This document shows, piece by piece, positions 36,154 to 47,368 of a DNA stretch of 64,000 nucleotides. The position numbers and the translations under genes were made by a program. The first letter of the stretch is position 1; each line of letters starts with the position of its first letter. The notes beneath the pieces were generated by a model. It did no database searches and was not told where the DNA came from. It saw nothing but the letters and a program-made list of their open reading frames with translations. This DNA is from Cricetomys ansorgei (lineage: Eukaryota; Chordata; Mammalia; Rodentia; Nesomyidae): positions 5,662,501-5,726,500 of the forward strand of contig JAMJFZ010001258.1 of the NCBI GenBank assembly GCA_026225945.1, read 5' to 3'.

Positions 36154-36965
36154 ACTACACAGGAGAACGTCTGTGAACCAGACATCTGATGTAGTCAAAA
36201 TATGAAGAAGATAAACACCTAACAAAGCTGAGCAGAAGGCCTGAACAGACATTTCGCTAAATGCGTACGTGGCTTTAAAAATACGTGAAGACATGCTCAA
36301 CATTGAGTCAATGCAAAATGATGTAAATTAAACGTACAAGACGTCACTCTCCATCCAGCAATCCCACTACGGAGTTTATATCCGGAGGAAATGGAGTGCA
36401 TGCTGGAAGAGACATTTGCATTCCGTGTTCAGTGCTACACTGCTGACAAGTCAAGGAAAGGAAACGACCTAAGTGTCCACCAACTGACGAATAAAACCGT
36501 GCCGCATCCACAGCGCGACACGGCTCCGCCGCGGAGCAGCAAATCCCATCATTTTGAAAGACCATGCACCAAACGGAAGGTCACCTTGTTAAGAGAGTAA
36601 GCCAGACCCAAAAGACAGGACCCAACTCAAACACAGCATCTGACAAAGTCGATCTCCTGGAATCGAGAACAGAATGCTGGTTCTGAGAGGCCAGGCGGAG
36701 GGAGGCAGGGAGGGAGGTGCGGCAAGAGTTCCTCAAAAGCCGCCAAGTTATAGAAAGGGGGGATGGGATGCTCGGGCACGCACGGATGGCTATGAACAAC
36801 AAGACTGTGCTGCATACGGTTTAAAACTACAGGAGAGCTTTTAGAATGTCTTACCGTAAAGAAAACATGTGTGAAGAGACAGGCGTGTTTAACCTGGTCT
36901 GAACATCCTGCCATGTGCATGCACAGAAGGCACACGGTGCTGTATAAATGTGACAGCTTTCACAC
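36154..36965 (+). mobile_element. L1 3' end: ORF2 C-terminus and 3' UTR
   Basis: After the purine array the L1 resumes: cagacatttcgctaaatgcg, acatgctcaacattgagtca, caatcccactacggagttta and aacgacctaagtgtccacca, then an L1M-like 3' UTR (agaacagaatgctggttctg). An internal deletion joins two ORF2 blocks near 36335. Not coding-competent. Confidence 0.75.
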
Positions 36966-37019
36966 GCCCGCTCACAGTTTCATAAGGGACACAGGAGTAC
37001 TGCATGGGGGAAGACTGTA

Positions 37020-37136
37020 GCTCCACACCTTCTTGATGGCTACGATCAGAGAGCCCACAATATCAGGTGCTGACAAGAACGAAAGCCCCAGCTCCAACAC
37101 TGCTGGTGGGAACGTGGGATGGGAAAGTCTTTAGAC
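37020..37136 (+). mobile_element. Second L1 ORF2 fragment, left part
   Basis: The sequence ttgatggctacgatcagaga, then ggtgctgacaagaacg and cactgctggtgggaacgtgg, follows the L1 ORF2 end region (consensus ...CACTGTTGGTGGGAATGT). It is interrupted by the hAT element starting at 37137. Confidence 0.7.
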
Positions 37137-37364
37137 CAGCGGCCCCCAGCCTTCCTGGTGCCTTCCTAAGACCCTGTAATACAGTTCCTCGTGTTTTGGT
37201 GACCCCCCCAACCATAAAATTATTTTCTTTGCTACTTCATAACTGCAATTTTGCTACTGCTCTTAATGTAATATAAATATCTGCTATGCAGATGGTTTTA
37301 GGTGACTCCTGTGAAGGGTTGTTTGCCCCCCAAAGGGCTCAGACCCAGAGGTTGAGAACAGCTA
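37137..37364 (-). mobile_element. URR1-like hAT-Charlie nonautonomous transposon (228 bp)
   Basis: The ends are cagcggcccccagcc and ggttgagaacagcta, derived from the hAT inverted repeat pattern CAGTGGTTCTCAACC. The interior contains the familiar rodent block ccataaaattattttctttg and cttcataactgcaattttgc. It is flanked by a perfect 8-bp target duplication, ctttagac, at 37129-37136 and 37365-37372. It sits inside an older L1 fragment. No transposase is encoded. Confidence 0.88.
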
Positions 37365-37700
37365 CTTTAGACATGCTGCAGTAGATTCCGAAACCACGGT
37401 GCAAGCAGGGGAACCTCAGCCCGGGTAGAAAGTCCCCGAGGGAAGCCGCTTCTGTCACACTTCCGCACTGTCGTGTCAGTGTGTCGCACAGCAGAAGGAG
37501 CCGGGGTACTTACAAAAAGCAAAACAAAAGCCGCCATGAATCCAAAGCTGTAACTAACCCAAATGTCATCAACCAGGAGACAGATAAAGTATGGCACGTG
37601 CTCATTCACCAAAACCAAGCTACTACATGACAAGACGCAGAAATACCACGGCAAATGAGAAGCTCTATCGGACTGTGCGTTTCCAGTTACTGCACACAGA
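37365..37700 (+). mobile_element. Second L1 ORF2 fragment, right part
   Basis: Beyond the hAT element the L1 continues with cccaaatgtcatcaaccagg, agataaagtatggcacgtgc and caagctactacatgacaaga. These match the consensus order around CCCAAATGTCCATCAACAGATGAATGG. Diverged. Confidence 0.6.
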
Positions 37701-38459
37701 GGAAACCAAGGTCGGAGCAGTGTTGGCTGCACTGGACTCATCGGGGCTGCAAACGAAGCCCTGAGCTGCGCTTATGTCGAACAACTCTGATTTTAAAAGC
37801 GTGGGTTAGATGCCTACCATGTGTTACAGCATGTAGGCTACCTCAAAAAGGGCAAGTTCTAAAAAGAAAAAGAAAAGCAGTACTGACTGTGGAATTACCT
37901 CTTCAAACTGCATAGGATTCCTGAGACTACATGACCCTTAGGACCAACGTGAAAGGCTCCCTTACTGTGTGTTCTGAGGTTATTGTTCTGAAAACACTTC
38001 CAAGTATCCAGAGTCTCCTAAGTGTCACATTCCTATTTTTAGTGAAAAAAATAAAAATAAAACCATCAGTTCGTGATTTTTACTAAATGACAATATTTTG
38101 AATTTGACTTAAAGAAACTGCATACCTCTTATTAGCAAGAAAATTACGGATCAGACAAGAGGTGGCAGGTTATGGAAGTTGTCTTAATAGTAGGGATCCT
38201 GCGTGATAAGACACACTTGTTACGTTTCGCACAGAAATACTTGGTCCTGCTGGGTACCGAATCACCTGGGGATACTTCATGTGTACTCAGAGTAGTGTTC
38301 TGGCCACACTGGACCAACTACTTGAAGATTTCTGGGCATCAGCAGGCATCAAAATCACTGGTGATCACACCGAGCTGCAGATAAGAGCCTCTGGGCTAAG
38401 GGAGAGGCTGAGGTGAGAGACACTGTGTCTTCAGGCCTCCAGCAGGGCCACTAGAAACG

Positions 38460-39228
38460 TGGCCTGCAGGTGCCGTCCAGCACGGCGGGCACCGGCCTGC
38501 AGGTGAAGTCCAGCACGGCGGGCACCGGCCTGCAGGTGCCGTCCAGCATGGCGGGCACCGGCCTGCAGGTGAAGTCCAGCATGGCGGGCACTGGCCTGCA
38601 GGTGAAGTCCAGCATGGCGGGCACTGGCCTGCAGGTGCCGTCCAGCATGGCGGGCACCGGCCTACAGGTGAAGTTCAGCATGGTGGGCACCGGCCTGCAG
38701 GTGTCGTCCAGCATGGCGGGCACCGGCCTGCAGGTGCCGTCCAGCATGGCGGGCACTGGCCTGCAGGTGCCGTCCAGCATGGCGGGCACCGGCCTGCAGG
38801 TGAAGTCCAGCACGGCGGGCACTGGCCTGCAGGTGCCGTCCAGCATGGCGGGCACCGGCCTGCAGGTGTCGTCCAGCATGGCGGGCACCGGCCTGCAGGT
38901 GAAGTCCAGCACGGCGGGCACTGGCCTGCAGGTGCCGTCCAGCATGGCGGGCACCGGCCTGCAGGTGAAGTCCAGCACGGCGGGCACTGGCCTGCAGGTG
39001 CCGTCCAGCATGGCGGGCACCGGCCTGCAGGTGCCGTCCAGCATGGCGGGCACTGGCCTGCAGGTGTCGTCCAGCATGGCGGGCACCGGCCTGCAGGTGC
39101 CGTCCAGCATGGCGGGCACTGGCCTGCAGGTGCCGTCCAGCATGGCGGGCACCGGCCTACAGGTGAAGTTCAGCATGGTGGGCACCGGCCTGCAGGTGTC
39201 GTCCAGCATGGTGGGCACCGGCCATGTG
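38460..39228. repeat. 33-bp GC-rich minisatellite, about 23 units
   Basis: The unit is caggtgccgtccagcatggc followed by gggcaccggcctg, exactly 33 bp. The variable positions are ccg/aag/tcg after caggtg and atg/acg after cagc. Each unit carries about three CpGs, one CAGGTG and one PstI site inside CCTGCAGG. Because 33 is divisible by three and stops are absent, 255-codon frames stay open on both strands; there is no other evidence of translation. A private variant trio (cctacagg, aagttc, atggtg) occurs at 38661 and again exactly 15 units later at 39156. Confidence 0.98.
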
Positions 39229-39847
39229 CAATTGTGAGTTCAAACTATGGAAAATCAGAACTGAAGTATGCTGGTGTGTGCAGGATGAGACACACACCAG
39301 ATTTTAAGGACTAAGTAAGAAAAACATGCTAAGTATCTCCTTAATGTTTTTTAATACTTGGTACACACTGAGATTCTGTTTAGATCCACTGAGCTAAATA
39401 AAATATTAAAATTATCTTGACATGTTATTTTTACATTCTTTGATGTGGTTTCAGAGTTTTAAGTTACGTTTATGACTCTCCTCACTCCACCCAACCCCTC
39501 AGTACTGCTGGACCTACAGGATAGAATTTCTCAGCGTTGTCAGGAAGCACCTCTAAGAGAAATCACAAGCAATGCAGAAGAGGGGAACCCTGACCATGCA
39601 GCTCAGAAACGGTGAGTGGTGTAGAATGAAAAGCAGCAGACACCCAGAGTCAGTAACAGTCTGTGTGATTAACATGGGCATCGCGTGTCCGACCGCGTGT
39701 CCACAGTGAACGGGAAATCAGTCCGTGCAGCACGGGGACGACTGGACCACTGTGTGCAGGCGGCCTGGCGAGTGGAACTGCAGCACCATGTTGTGTTCTG
39801 TGCTGCTGGCCACAGGTTTCTCAGCAAGGTCGGCATGAGCAAAATCT

Positions 39848-39981
39848 CCGAAGGCCAAGTGGGGTGCCGAGATGAACACAGCGTGAAGAGTAGCTTTGTC
39901 TGCTCCTACCAGGTCCGAAGGGCAAGTGGGGTGACCAGAGATGAACACAGCGTGGACAGTGGCATTGCCTTCTACCATTGG
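39848..39981. repeat. 67-bp tandem duplication inside an open frame
   Basis: The two copies start ccgaaggccaagtggggtgc (39848) and ccgaagggcaagtggggtga (39915), each containing gatgaacacagcgtg. The plus-strand frame 39685-40044 (119 codons) spans both copies, but 67 is not a multiple of three and one indel restores the frame. I see no family match. Confidence 0.85.
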
Positions 39982-40440
39982 GAAGCATGGCTTGCCGGAT
40001 CTACGACCGGCAAAGCAGTTCTGGAGGCTCTAAGAGAACTGTGAAGGTTATGTAACCATCAGGGTGCTAAACTCTCTGGTCCTGACTGTAAAAGGAAGTT
40101 GAATGTAGGAGCAGACAGGCTACATCACAGGCAGAATGTGGAGACTCTCTGTGCTGTTACCACAGGCAGAGAAAGTTGCTTCTAAGAAACTCTTCATTCA
40201 GCATGAACACTCCATAAAACTCCAGACCAGCAGAAGCGAGCTATAGGGAAGCTCCAGCTGCCCCTGTGAGAGACTCAGTTACGATGCAGAGCAGCCTAAC
40301 CTGCCCCTTGCCTAGAAAGACCCGGGCACGCAAACCAAGACAAGATTCCTCAGAGCTCAGGGTGGAGCCACTGCATGCTAGAGCAGATGATGCCTATGAA
40401 GGCTTCTCAAAGACAACCACCTTACTGATCAAACAGTAAG

Positions 40441-40547
40441 AGAGGGCTGGGAGGAGGAGGGAGGAAGGGAGGGGGAGGGAGAGAGGGAAGGAGGGAGGGA
40501 GCGAGAGAGGGAAGAAGGGAAGGAGGGAGAGAGAAAGGGAGGGAGGC
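40441..40547. repeat. GA/GGGA-rich low-complexity tract
   Basis: This purine tract is made of gggagggagagagggaagga-type words. Simple repeat. Confidence 0.95.
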
Positions 40548-40639
40548 CACAGGCAGGCTTGCCTCTATCATATCTTTACTGGACTGTGCTGATCTTGAGT
40601 TTTAAAAAGAATCAAAATAGTCTTTGGAAACATCCACTT

Positions 40640-40750
40640 CACACTGTTGGCTGTACAGATGGGGAAACCGAGGTCAGAGAAAGTGAACACGACCTGCCTT
40701 CCTTAGTGTGGCCCCAGACTCCTGCCTTCTAGGGTGACTTCCACCACACT
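40640..40750 (-). mobile_element. MIR SINE fragment, reverse orientation
   Basis: The block tgtacagatggggaaaccga followed by ggtcagagaaagtgaacacg is the reverse MIR core (consensus TTTACAGATGAGGAAACTGAGG). Fragment only. Confidence 0.6.
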
Positions 40751-41738
40751 CCCAACAATTATCAAAACAAAGAGGCCTCATCACCTCCCATCAAAACGCA
40801 ACGTGCAACCTCCACCAGAACTCCCGAGGAGGTATGTCATGCTCGCAGTGCACTGTGCTCCTTCTCGGGCGTTCTGGGTGAGTCTCATGCCTGCAGGCTT
40901 TCTGGGGTTCCATGTCTTACATTCAGCGCGTGTACACCTGGTGTCAGAAAATAAACCTGGAAACAAGATCAAATCACACACCCTACTCTGTATTAGAAGA
41001 GGTTACATGTCAAAGGGCGCTTGTAGAAACACCACAAAAATAAACTTCAGGGAAAGAAATGGGGACGGGAGGGGGTGGGAACACAACGAAAATCATACTT
41101 TGTGTCCCTATTTTGAGTGCCTTTCTCAATGCTATATGCATAGCAGCTAGAGGCAAGCTGGAAAGCAGCCAGGTCCTGGCTGCCAGCAAAAATTTTGTCA
41201 CCTCCTTTGAACATCTGAAGTATGTTTACCCAATAGATTTCATTAAATTACACTTCCATTAGGAAGCATACAATGTTGATACTCATCTCAGAGATCAAAG
41301 GGATCGCTAAGAGGCATGCCATCCTGCTCCCCGGCTGATTGCTATTTCTGGGCCAATCAAGGAAAGGAGCCAGAACAATACTTAGTTAGAAAAAAAACTG
41401 TAGCATCTCCCCAAGGACTGTGGACTAAGAATCTGCAGCCCCATTATCAAAATGAGCTTATCATTAATGACAATGCACACACAGAGAGTTATTTTAATAT
41501 GACTCCTACACAACAAACAAGCTGGATGTGGGTCATTAGCTGAATCTGTAAAACAGTGTTTCTGAGGGCCGAGAAACTCTTCAGTAAGAATACGAAGTTT
41601 AAAGATGGACAAAGAGAAATATTTATAAAAAAGCGGAGGGGGGGGTCTGCTTTTTATTAATTTCATCGTGACTTGAAAGAAACCAACAGGTGGACCAGGT
41701 TGGAGAAGGAGAATTTGATTGCTGGCCAGTTGTGAGAG

Positions 41739-41766
41739 GGTTTTGGTTTTGTTTTGTTTTGTTTCT
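41739..41766. repeat. (TTTTG)n short repeat
   Basis: Short run of ttttg units, ggttttgttttgttttgttt. Simple repeat. Confidence 0.9.
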
Positions 41767-42697
41767 CCTGGCACTAATTTTTTTTTTTGATGGATTTTTT
41801 AAAAAAGAACACCATTATATATTTATTTTAAAGGGCAAAAAATGATTCTGTCCTGGGATCCATCGATTTATGATGGAAATACTTCACTTTCCAGGAACCA
41901 AGTACATGAAGGCTAAAGAACCTAAGATTTAGCTATTGAAAATTATGAACTAAAAACAGGTATTTCAATTGAGGGAAAGATAGTTTACACGGGCTCAGTG
42001 GAGACTTTTGTTTAAGTACCAGAAAAGGCTACAAATCCTTTACTTAATGTTTAGAATGGTAGTCTGGGCAATAGCTCAGTTTCCAGAGCCTAATTTGAAG
42101 CAGTGGGAACTTTCTCCCACAGCTGTTATGGAGAGGAACTGCTGGGACTGGTGAGTGCCCGTCTGGAAACAGGGTGGAAAGGTAAGCCCTCCACCCACGG
42201 CCCCAAACCACAGCCCGTTTCGGCTGCTCTCTTCCAATAAGAAGTCAACGTTTTGGTTACCTGTATTTGACACAGCTCATGAACTCTGATTATCTACCTT
42301 CTGCAATTCATCACCTGACGATTACATTTCCTGCACTTATGAGCATCCAGCTGGGAACTGAGTTTTAATCTAAGAGAGAAAAAATAGGGTATTCAGGTTT
42401 CTAACAAATTACTTCTAATTAACCACAACCTCTTTCTAGTCGTCCCAATGTAAAGATGCCTAAAGCTAATCAAGCAACTTTTATTGCTGCCATTCTTGCT
42501 GGTATTTTAAATTTTCATTTAAATTTCCCTGAAGAGCAGTTCTGGAAATGTATTTTGCTAACATTTCTTAAACAAACATTCTGGTTGGCAGTACACAAGG
42601 AAGGAGTGGCTGGGGGTGGGCTTCTAAGGGACAGGAACTTTAACTGTGCTTTGAAAAGGCACCGAGCAAATCAGACAGCAGAAAATCAAGGATGGTG

Positions 42698-43015
42698 TAT
42701 CAGTTACTTTCTGTTGCTGAGATAAAACACCACAACTGAGGCAATTTACCGAAGAGTTATTTGGCCTTTGGTTTCAGATACGGAGTCAATAATGGCAAGG
42801 AAGGCATGTGGACAGCCAGAGCAGGTGGAGAGACCACACTTCCAACCACAAACATGTGGCAGCAGGGCGGAGCCACGGAGACTCAAAGCCCCCTCTTCCC
42901 CCAGCACAGTCCTCCAGCAAGGCTCCATCTCCTAAAGGTTCCACACCTAACAGTGCCACCAGCTGGAAAACGTGTGCAGACACCTAAGCCTGTGGGGGAT
43001 ATTCCTCCACCCACC
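42698..43015 (-). mobile_element. LTR-type (MaLR-like) repeat, family uncertain
   Basis: It begins atcagttactttctgttgct, then gagataaaacaccacaactg, with cctcctaaaggttccacacc and cagtgccaccagctggaaaa near the end. This is the reverse arrangement of a common rodent repeat whose forward form ends in '...cagcaacagaaag'. A likely relative in forward orientation lies at 60.34-60.6 kb. I assign it to the MaLR-like LTR class with low certainty. Confidence 0.5.
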
Positions 43016-44069
43016 ACCACAGATGATGTTTCTGATGTGCCCAGAAGACTGGCTCACTCCAGTGAGTCACACACCGTCAGCCCCTGGAGAAGCTGGGAAT
43101 CATCTACGCCGGGGGCCCTCAAAGTTCTGTGTTGGGGCCTCAGCACCCACCTGCAACCCTTCAAAACTTCATGATCCAAGTTCTTCCTGGGCCCCTCCAG
43201 GTCCTTCCAAATTGAAACTGTAGGGTAGGCCCAGGCCTGCGCGTTAACTAGAAGCCTCTCATGGGATTCTGACATCCACTCAAGCCAAAGAGCTGTGGTC
43301 TAGCCTAAACTACTCAATATTATCTAGATGAGGGAACAGAGATCTAAGTTCAGTCGGGAAAAATAAAATGACCCCGGAGAACTGACCGTTATTGTTTTCC
43401 TTTAAGCTTTGCCTATAGAGGAGGTAAAATACTGTTGTGTATCAGGAAGCCGCTGGGGTGGCCGAGTCTTGGCCCCCCCAAAGTTCTTTCCTTTCATGAT
43501 ATACTTCTAGGTTCTGTAAGCTAAAACACATAGTCACTCTTAAAAATGGTTGGTTGTAAGAATTTCTAAAACCTAATACTCCACAGATCTTGAACCAATA
43601 AAAAGTGAAAACTAGAAAAATGAGAAGAAGCCAGAGTCTCACTTGAATTAAAATTTGGGTCACTGTGAGATGTGCAAATTCTGGACATCAAAATAGTGTG
43701 TCAGGAAGAATGCTGCATTCAAATCAGGCAAATGTCAGTTTCTAAAGCTTGCTCGGCTACAGGCCAGCACAATAAGATGGCCACACCCCACAGCAAAAGC
43801 CTATAGGTGTAGTTTTGTTTGAAAAGGGCTATAGCAAAATCCGGTATTCTAACCAAGAATGAAGGTGTTTACTCAAACTCAGGAAAACCTTTACAATGGT
43901 TTCATAAGACAGTCCAACTTAACTCCCCTCGTTTACCACTAACAAATAGCTAATGGGACAATTTAAAATTTGTACAGTATCAGATTTGGTAATTTATTCA
44001 CTCACAAAAATTTACATAATTAGCTTTTGATGGTGTGTGCAGGGAGGGCGTGCTCGTGGGGCATCACCG

Positions 44070-44228
44070 CGGGTTGCCTACATATCAGGCAACCACGTAT
44101 CTACCACTGAGCTCAGACCCTGTCCTTTATTATCATACACTTTTTTTCATTTTGAGATAGATAGATACCTTGAACTCAGGATTCTCCTACCTTAGGCTCA
44201 AGAGCAGCTAGAATTCAGGCCTGCTCTG
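44070..44228 (-). mobile_element. B4-type (ID plus B1) SINE, reverse orientation
   Basis: The ID-like part reads gcaaccacgtatctaccact then gagctcagaccctg. The B1-like part reads tgaactcaggattctcctac then cttaggctcaagagcagcta. The order fits a reverse-oriented composite B4 element. Confidence 0.65.
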
Positions 44229-44740
44229 GATGGAATGTACAGTCATTTACAAAGCATGGCAGCCTGGTGTCTTTTCTGAAATGTCAGAGAGTGGGACCAG
44301 AACAACTAACTGTACATGAAAATAAAGCAAACTGTAGGTCAGTGTGAGGGATAGAGTCTACCAAAGGTCGCAGAGTGGGGGAGATAAAATATCAAAGCAG
44401 GCCAGGATTGAACCAGGGATGTGTATTCTGATAGTCTCACAAAACTCTTTTAGTTTACTGTTTGAGGCCCGAGAAAGTGTGGCCCAGTAAACAAACCATC
44501 CTCCAAATAGCTTGTTGAGGATTTCTTCCTATAATTATCAATTTCCTTAACAATAGACAAAGACTGCATCTATTAACTATTACCAAAATGTTCGTATAAA
44601 CAAGTTTTAAAATAACAGACAATTTTGAAACCAAACTACTTAGATTAAAACATGTTCTTTCTTTGAGGTAAATACATTATAAAGATATTCAGAGTAGAGA
44701 AAATGCTATGAGCAACAACGTCCAGGGGAGTCATGAAGCT

Positions 44741-44905
44741 CAGATGGTACCCTGAAGAATGAACAAGACCAGTGGGTAATGGTGTCAGATGGCACGCTGA
44801 AGGCCATAGCAAAGACCAGTGGGGTTAGACTGCTCAGATGGCACGCTGAAGGCCATAGCAAAGACCAGTGGGTAATGGTGTCAGGTGGCACCCTGAAGGC
44901 CATTA
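44741..44905. repeat. 45-49-bp tandem repeat, 3.5 copies
   Basis: Units start at 44741, 44786, 44835 and 44882 with cagatggcacgctgaaggcc followed by atagcaaagaccagtggg. Units 2 and 3 are the most similar. Small unclassified minisatellite. Confidence 0.92.
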
Positions 44906-45411
44906 GGTTAAAAGCAGAAGGTGAGAACTTCAGTCAGGATGTGTGAGTAATGGAAAAACGTAGACATCACCCACCATATATGACAACAGCACATCTGATG
45001 AAGGGAAGTAGACAAAGGCAGCTACAATATGTCAAGTGATGTCTCTTGGGCATTACGAAGTATCAGAAGTGAAGTGAATACCAGGATGTTACAAATGTGA
45101 TCCACCTGGCAATGATAATACTCCAAAATGCAACATACAGAGCCTCCCTGCCAATTCCCTTCTTAAAGTTCACTAATTCTAGTGCATGTTTCTCAAACCA
45201 ACCACAGAACATCTGTAAAATGTGCGTGCTTGTGCAATTCTTATTCTGAGATCACTTTGCCCTTTAGAAAATAGCATTATCTCTAGCTGAAATACCGCTG
45301 TTTTAACAGACACATACAATGCCTTGATTTATGTTTTGGGGATTAAAGGTGGCAAAGTCAAGGATATGTTGTGGACAGAAAGATTTAGGTGTGGGAATCC
45401 CGTGATCGTGG

Positions 45412-45640
45412 TGAAATGAGACGCATCTCAGTTTGTAGAGCACCTTCCTAACATGCGTGAAGAACTGGGTTCAGTACGCACCGCTGTAAAAGTCAACCTT
45501 GGAAGCACACACCTACAGTCCTAGCACCAGGGTGGGAGGTGTAGAAGGTTCACAGGTTCAAGGCCAGTGAGCCCAAAAACAGCCGGGGTTGTATGAGATC
45601 TTGACTGGGGGTGGGGAGGGGGGAACAGAAAACAAAAAAG
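45412..45640 (+). mobile_element. B4-type (ID plus B1) SINE
   Basis: The ID head reads cagtttgtagagcaccttcc then agaactgggttcagtacgca. The B1-like right arm reads cacctacagtcctagcacca, ttcacaggttcaaggccagt and gtatgagatcttgac, with an A/G-rich tail. Both halves and their order support B4. Confidence 0.8.
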
Positions 45641-46503
45641 GGATGGGAGGGAGGGAGGGAGAAAAGGAAGAGAAGAAATATGTCTGTGGTCGAGGAGTGG
45701 CTATGAAGGTAAGGGGGAAAGGACTCTTTCCAAATGTGAAGCTATGCTTTGGGGCCTTCGTGCTATGATAGGAACCAGCATGTGTTCCTTGTTATACTGA
45801 ACACGACATACACCTTAGATACATGGCATTATTTATAATGGTTACTGGCTGCAAATTATCAAATCTTAGTAAGTTGTACTCAAAAGTATTCAGGATTCAG
45901 ATTTCTAAAACTAGCTCTGAGGTTGAACTAAGAAGGCCAGTCTATCAGAGACAGAGGGAATAAATAAAGAAACAGGAAGGACACGGCAAAGGTCCTTCTG
46001 TAAGGACACCTTGACATCAACAGCTCCTTTGCAAAATGAATCTGCCAGAGCCCTTCGTGGTGTGTTACCTCATAATGACCCCAATAAGAAGTAGGTAGAA
46101 GAAGCCTCACTAAAAGCAAGTTGATATATGAGGACAGGGAACCCCCCCAAATGCAGGTGACCTGTGAAAATCCTTAATTGATTGGTGACTAAGGAAAGAG
46201 TTAAATCCAGACTCCTAACTTGTAACTAGAGGCTTTTTCCAGCCCATGCTGCTGTTGTCTCATATGAACCTCTCCAAAAGGCTTTCCTGTTTGTTTGTTT
46301 GTACAGTGTCACTTGGCATTCTCAACGACTCTCCCTTGGCACAGACCTAATTACACAAAATGTCCTAAGAGATGTGTCAGCATAGGATGGGAGGAGGAGT
46401 CCAACAGGAGACGGATTTACACCAGAGTCTCCCTTAATCTCTCTCAGTAACGCAGAATACTTTGCATAGGGAAAAAGATGTCTGCCGCAATCAAGAGATA
46501 GGG

Positions 46504-46504
46504 A

Positions 46505-46532
<28 letters not shown>
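46504..46532. repeat. (CA)n microsatellite
   Basis: Pure CA run of about 29 bp. Confidence 0.97.
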
Positions 46533-46536
<4 letters not shown>

Positions 46537-47158
46537 CACAGTAGCAATGTTTTAAGTAGAAGGTCCACAGAACGCTCTCAAGAAGGAATCTTACTGCAAC
46601 AGCTGCGTTTAGGTACACGAAACGGTGATAGCAAACTAAAAAGTAAGTTTGAAATGAAGTTAAAAGATACATGCAATGCAAAACTAACATCTTCTTCTAT
46701 ACAGAAAGGTTAAATGGTGAGTTGCTATGTTGTCAGTGCTCTCTATGAGAGAGTACACAAATAATATCTAGAGTTGTCACCGACACACTTACACCAAGGT
46801 GCTTAGGGAAGGGACCTGTCAAGAGCATCTTAACACTCTCCCTAAACGTCACCTTTTATCAGACAGGAATACAACATGTTTAATTTATTAGCTTGGTCTT
46901 AATATAAAATTTTGACAATCATATGTCACTCTAAGTATTGATAAGGTAAATAAGGACCAGGGGGAAATGTCAAAAAGTTATTGAAATGTTTGCTGGAAGA
47001 CAACATAGAGTTGTAAGTATCACTCTTCTCTGGCAATGAACATGTCACATTTCCTACGTGTGACTCTTTCCGAGAAGATGGATTCAGTGGAGCATTACAG
47101 AACCTTCATTTTTTAAGGTTTCTTTTTTAGATGTATTCATTTTATCATTTATTTTATG

Positions 47159-47181
47159 ATACAATGTATCATACATTGTAT
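47159..47181. repeat. Perfect 11-bp inverted repeat with 1-base centre
   Basis: The sequence atacaatgtat, c, atacattgtat is a perfect palindrome of 11-bp arms. It lies just before the reverse B3 element and probably formed in its AT/TG-rich tail. Confidence 0.9.
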
Positions 47182-47194
47182 GTGTATGACACAA

Positions 47195-47368
47195 TGTATG
47201 TGTGTATGCCAGATGGATGGTTCATACCCACAGAGGTCAGAAAAAGGCATGGGATGCCCTGGAACTGGAGTCGCGGGTGGCTGAGAACCACCACACGGGT
47301 TCTGCGAATGAAACCTGGGCTCTCCCCAAGAGCAACAGATGCTTCTGAGTCACTTCTCTCCAGACCCA
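47195..47368 (-). mobile_element. B3 SINE, reverse orientation
   Basis: The order cagaggtcagaaaaaggcat, gggatgccctggaactggag, gttctgcgaatgaaacctgg and gagtcacttctctccagacc is the full reverse B3 pattern (consensus AGGTCAGAAGAGGGCATCGGATCCCCTGGAACTGGAG). Confidence 0.88.

Noticed and set aside
35317..36303. Long Pro/Ser/Leu-rich open frames (328 and 284 codons) on the minus strand
   Set aside because: They read through a stop-poor purine/pyrimidine array. Composition is entirely set by the repeat and several frames are open at once.
38451..39237. 255-codon repeat proteins on both strands
   Set aside because: A 33-bp tandem unit without stops keeps frames open on both strands. There is no splice, start or homology evidence, and Vti1a exons lie elsewhere.
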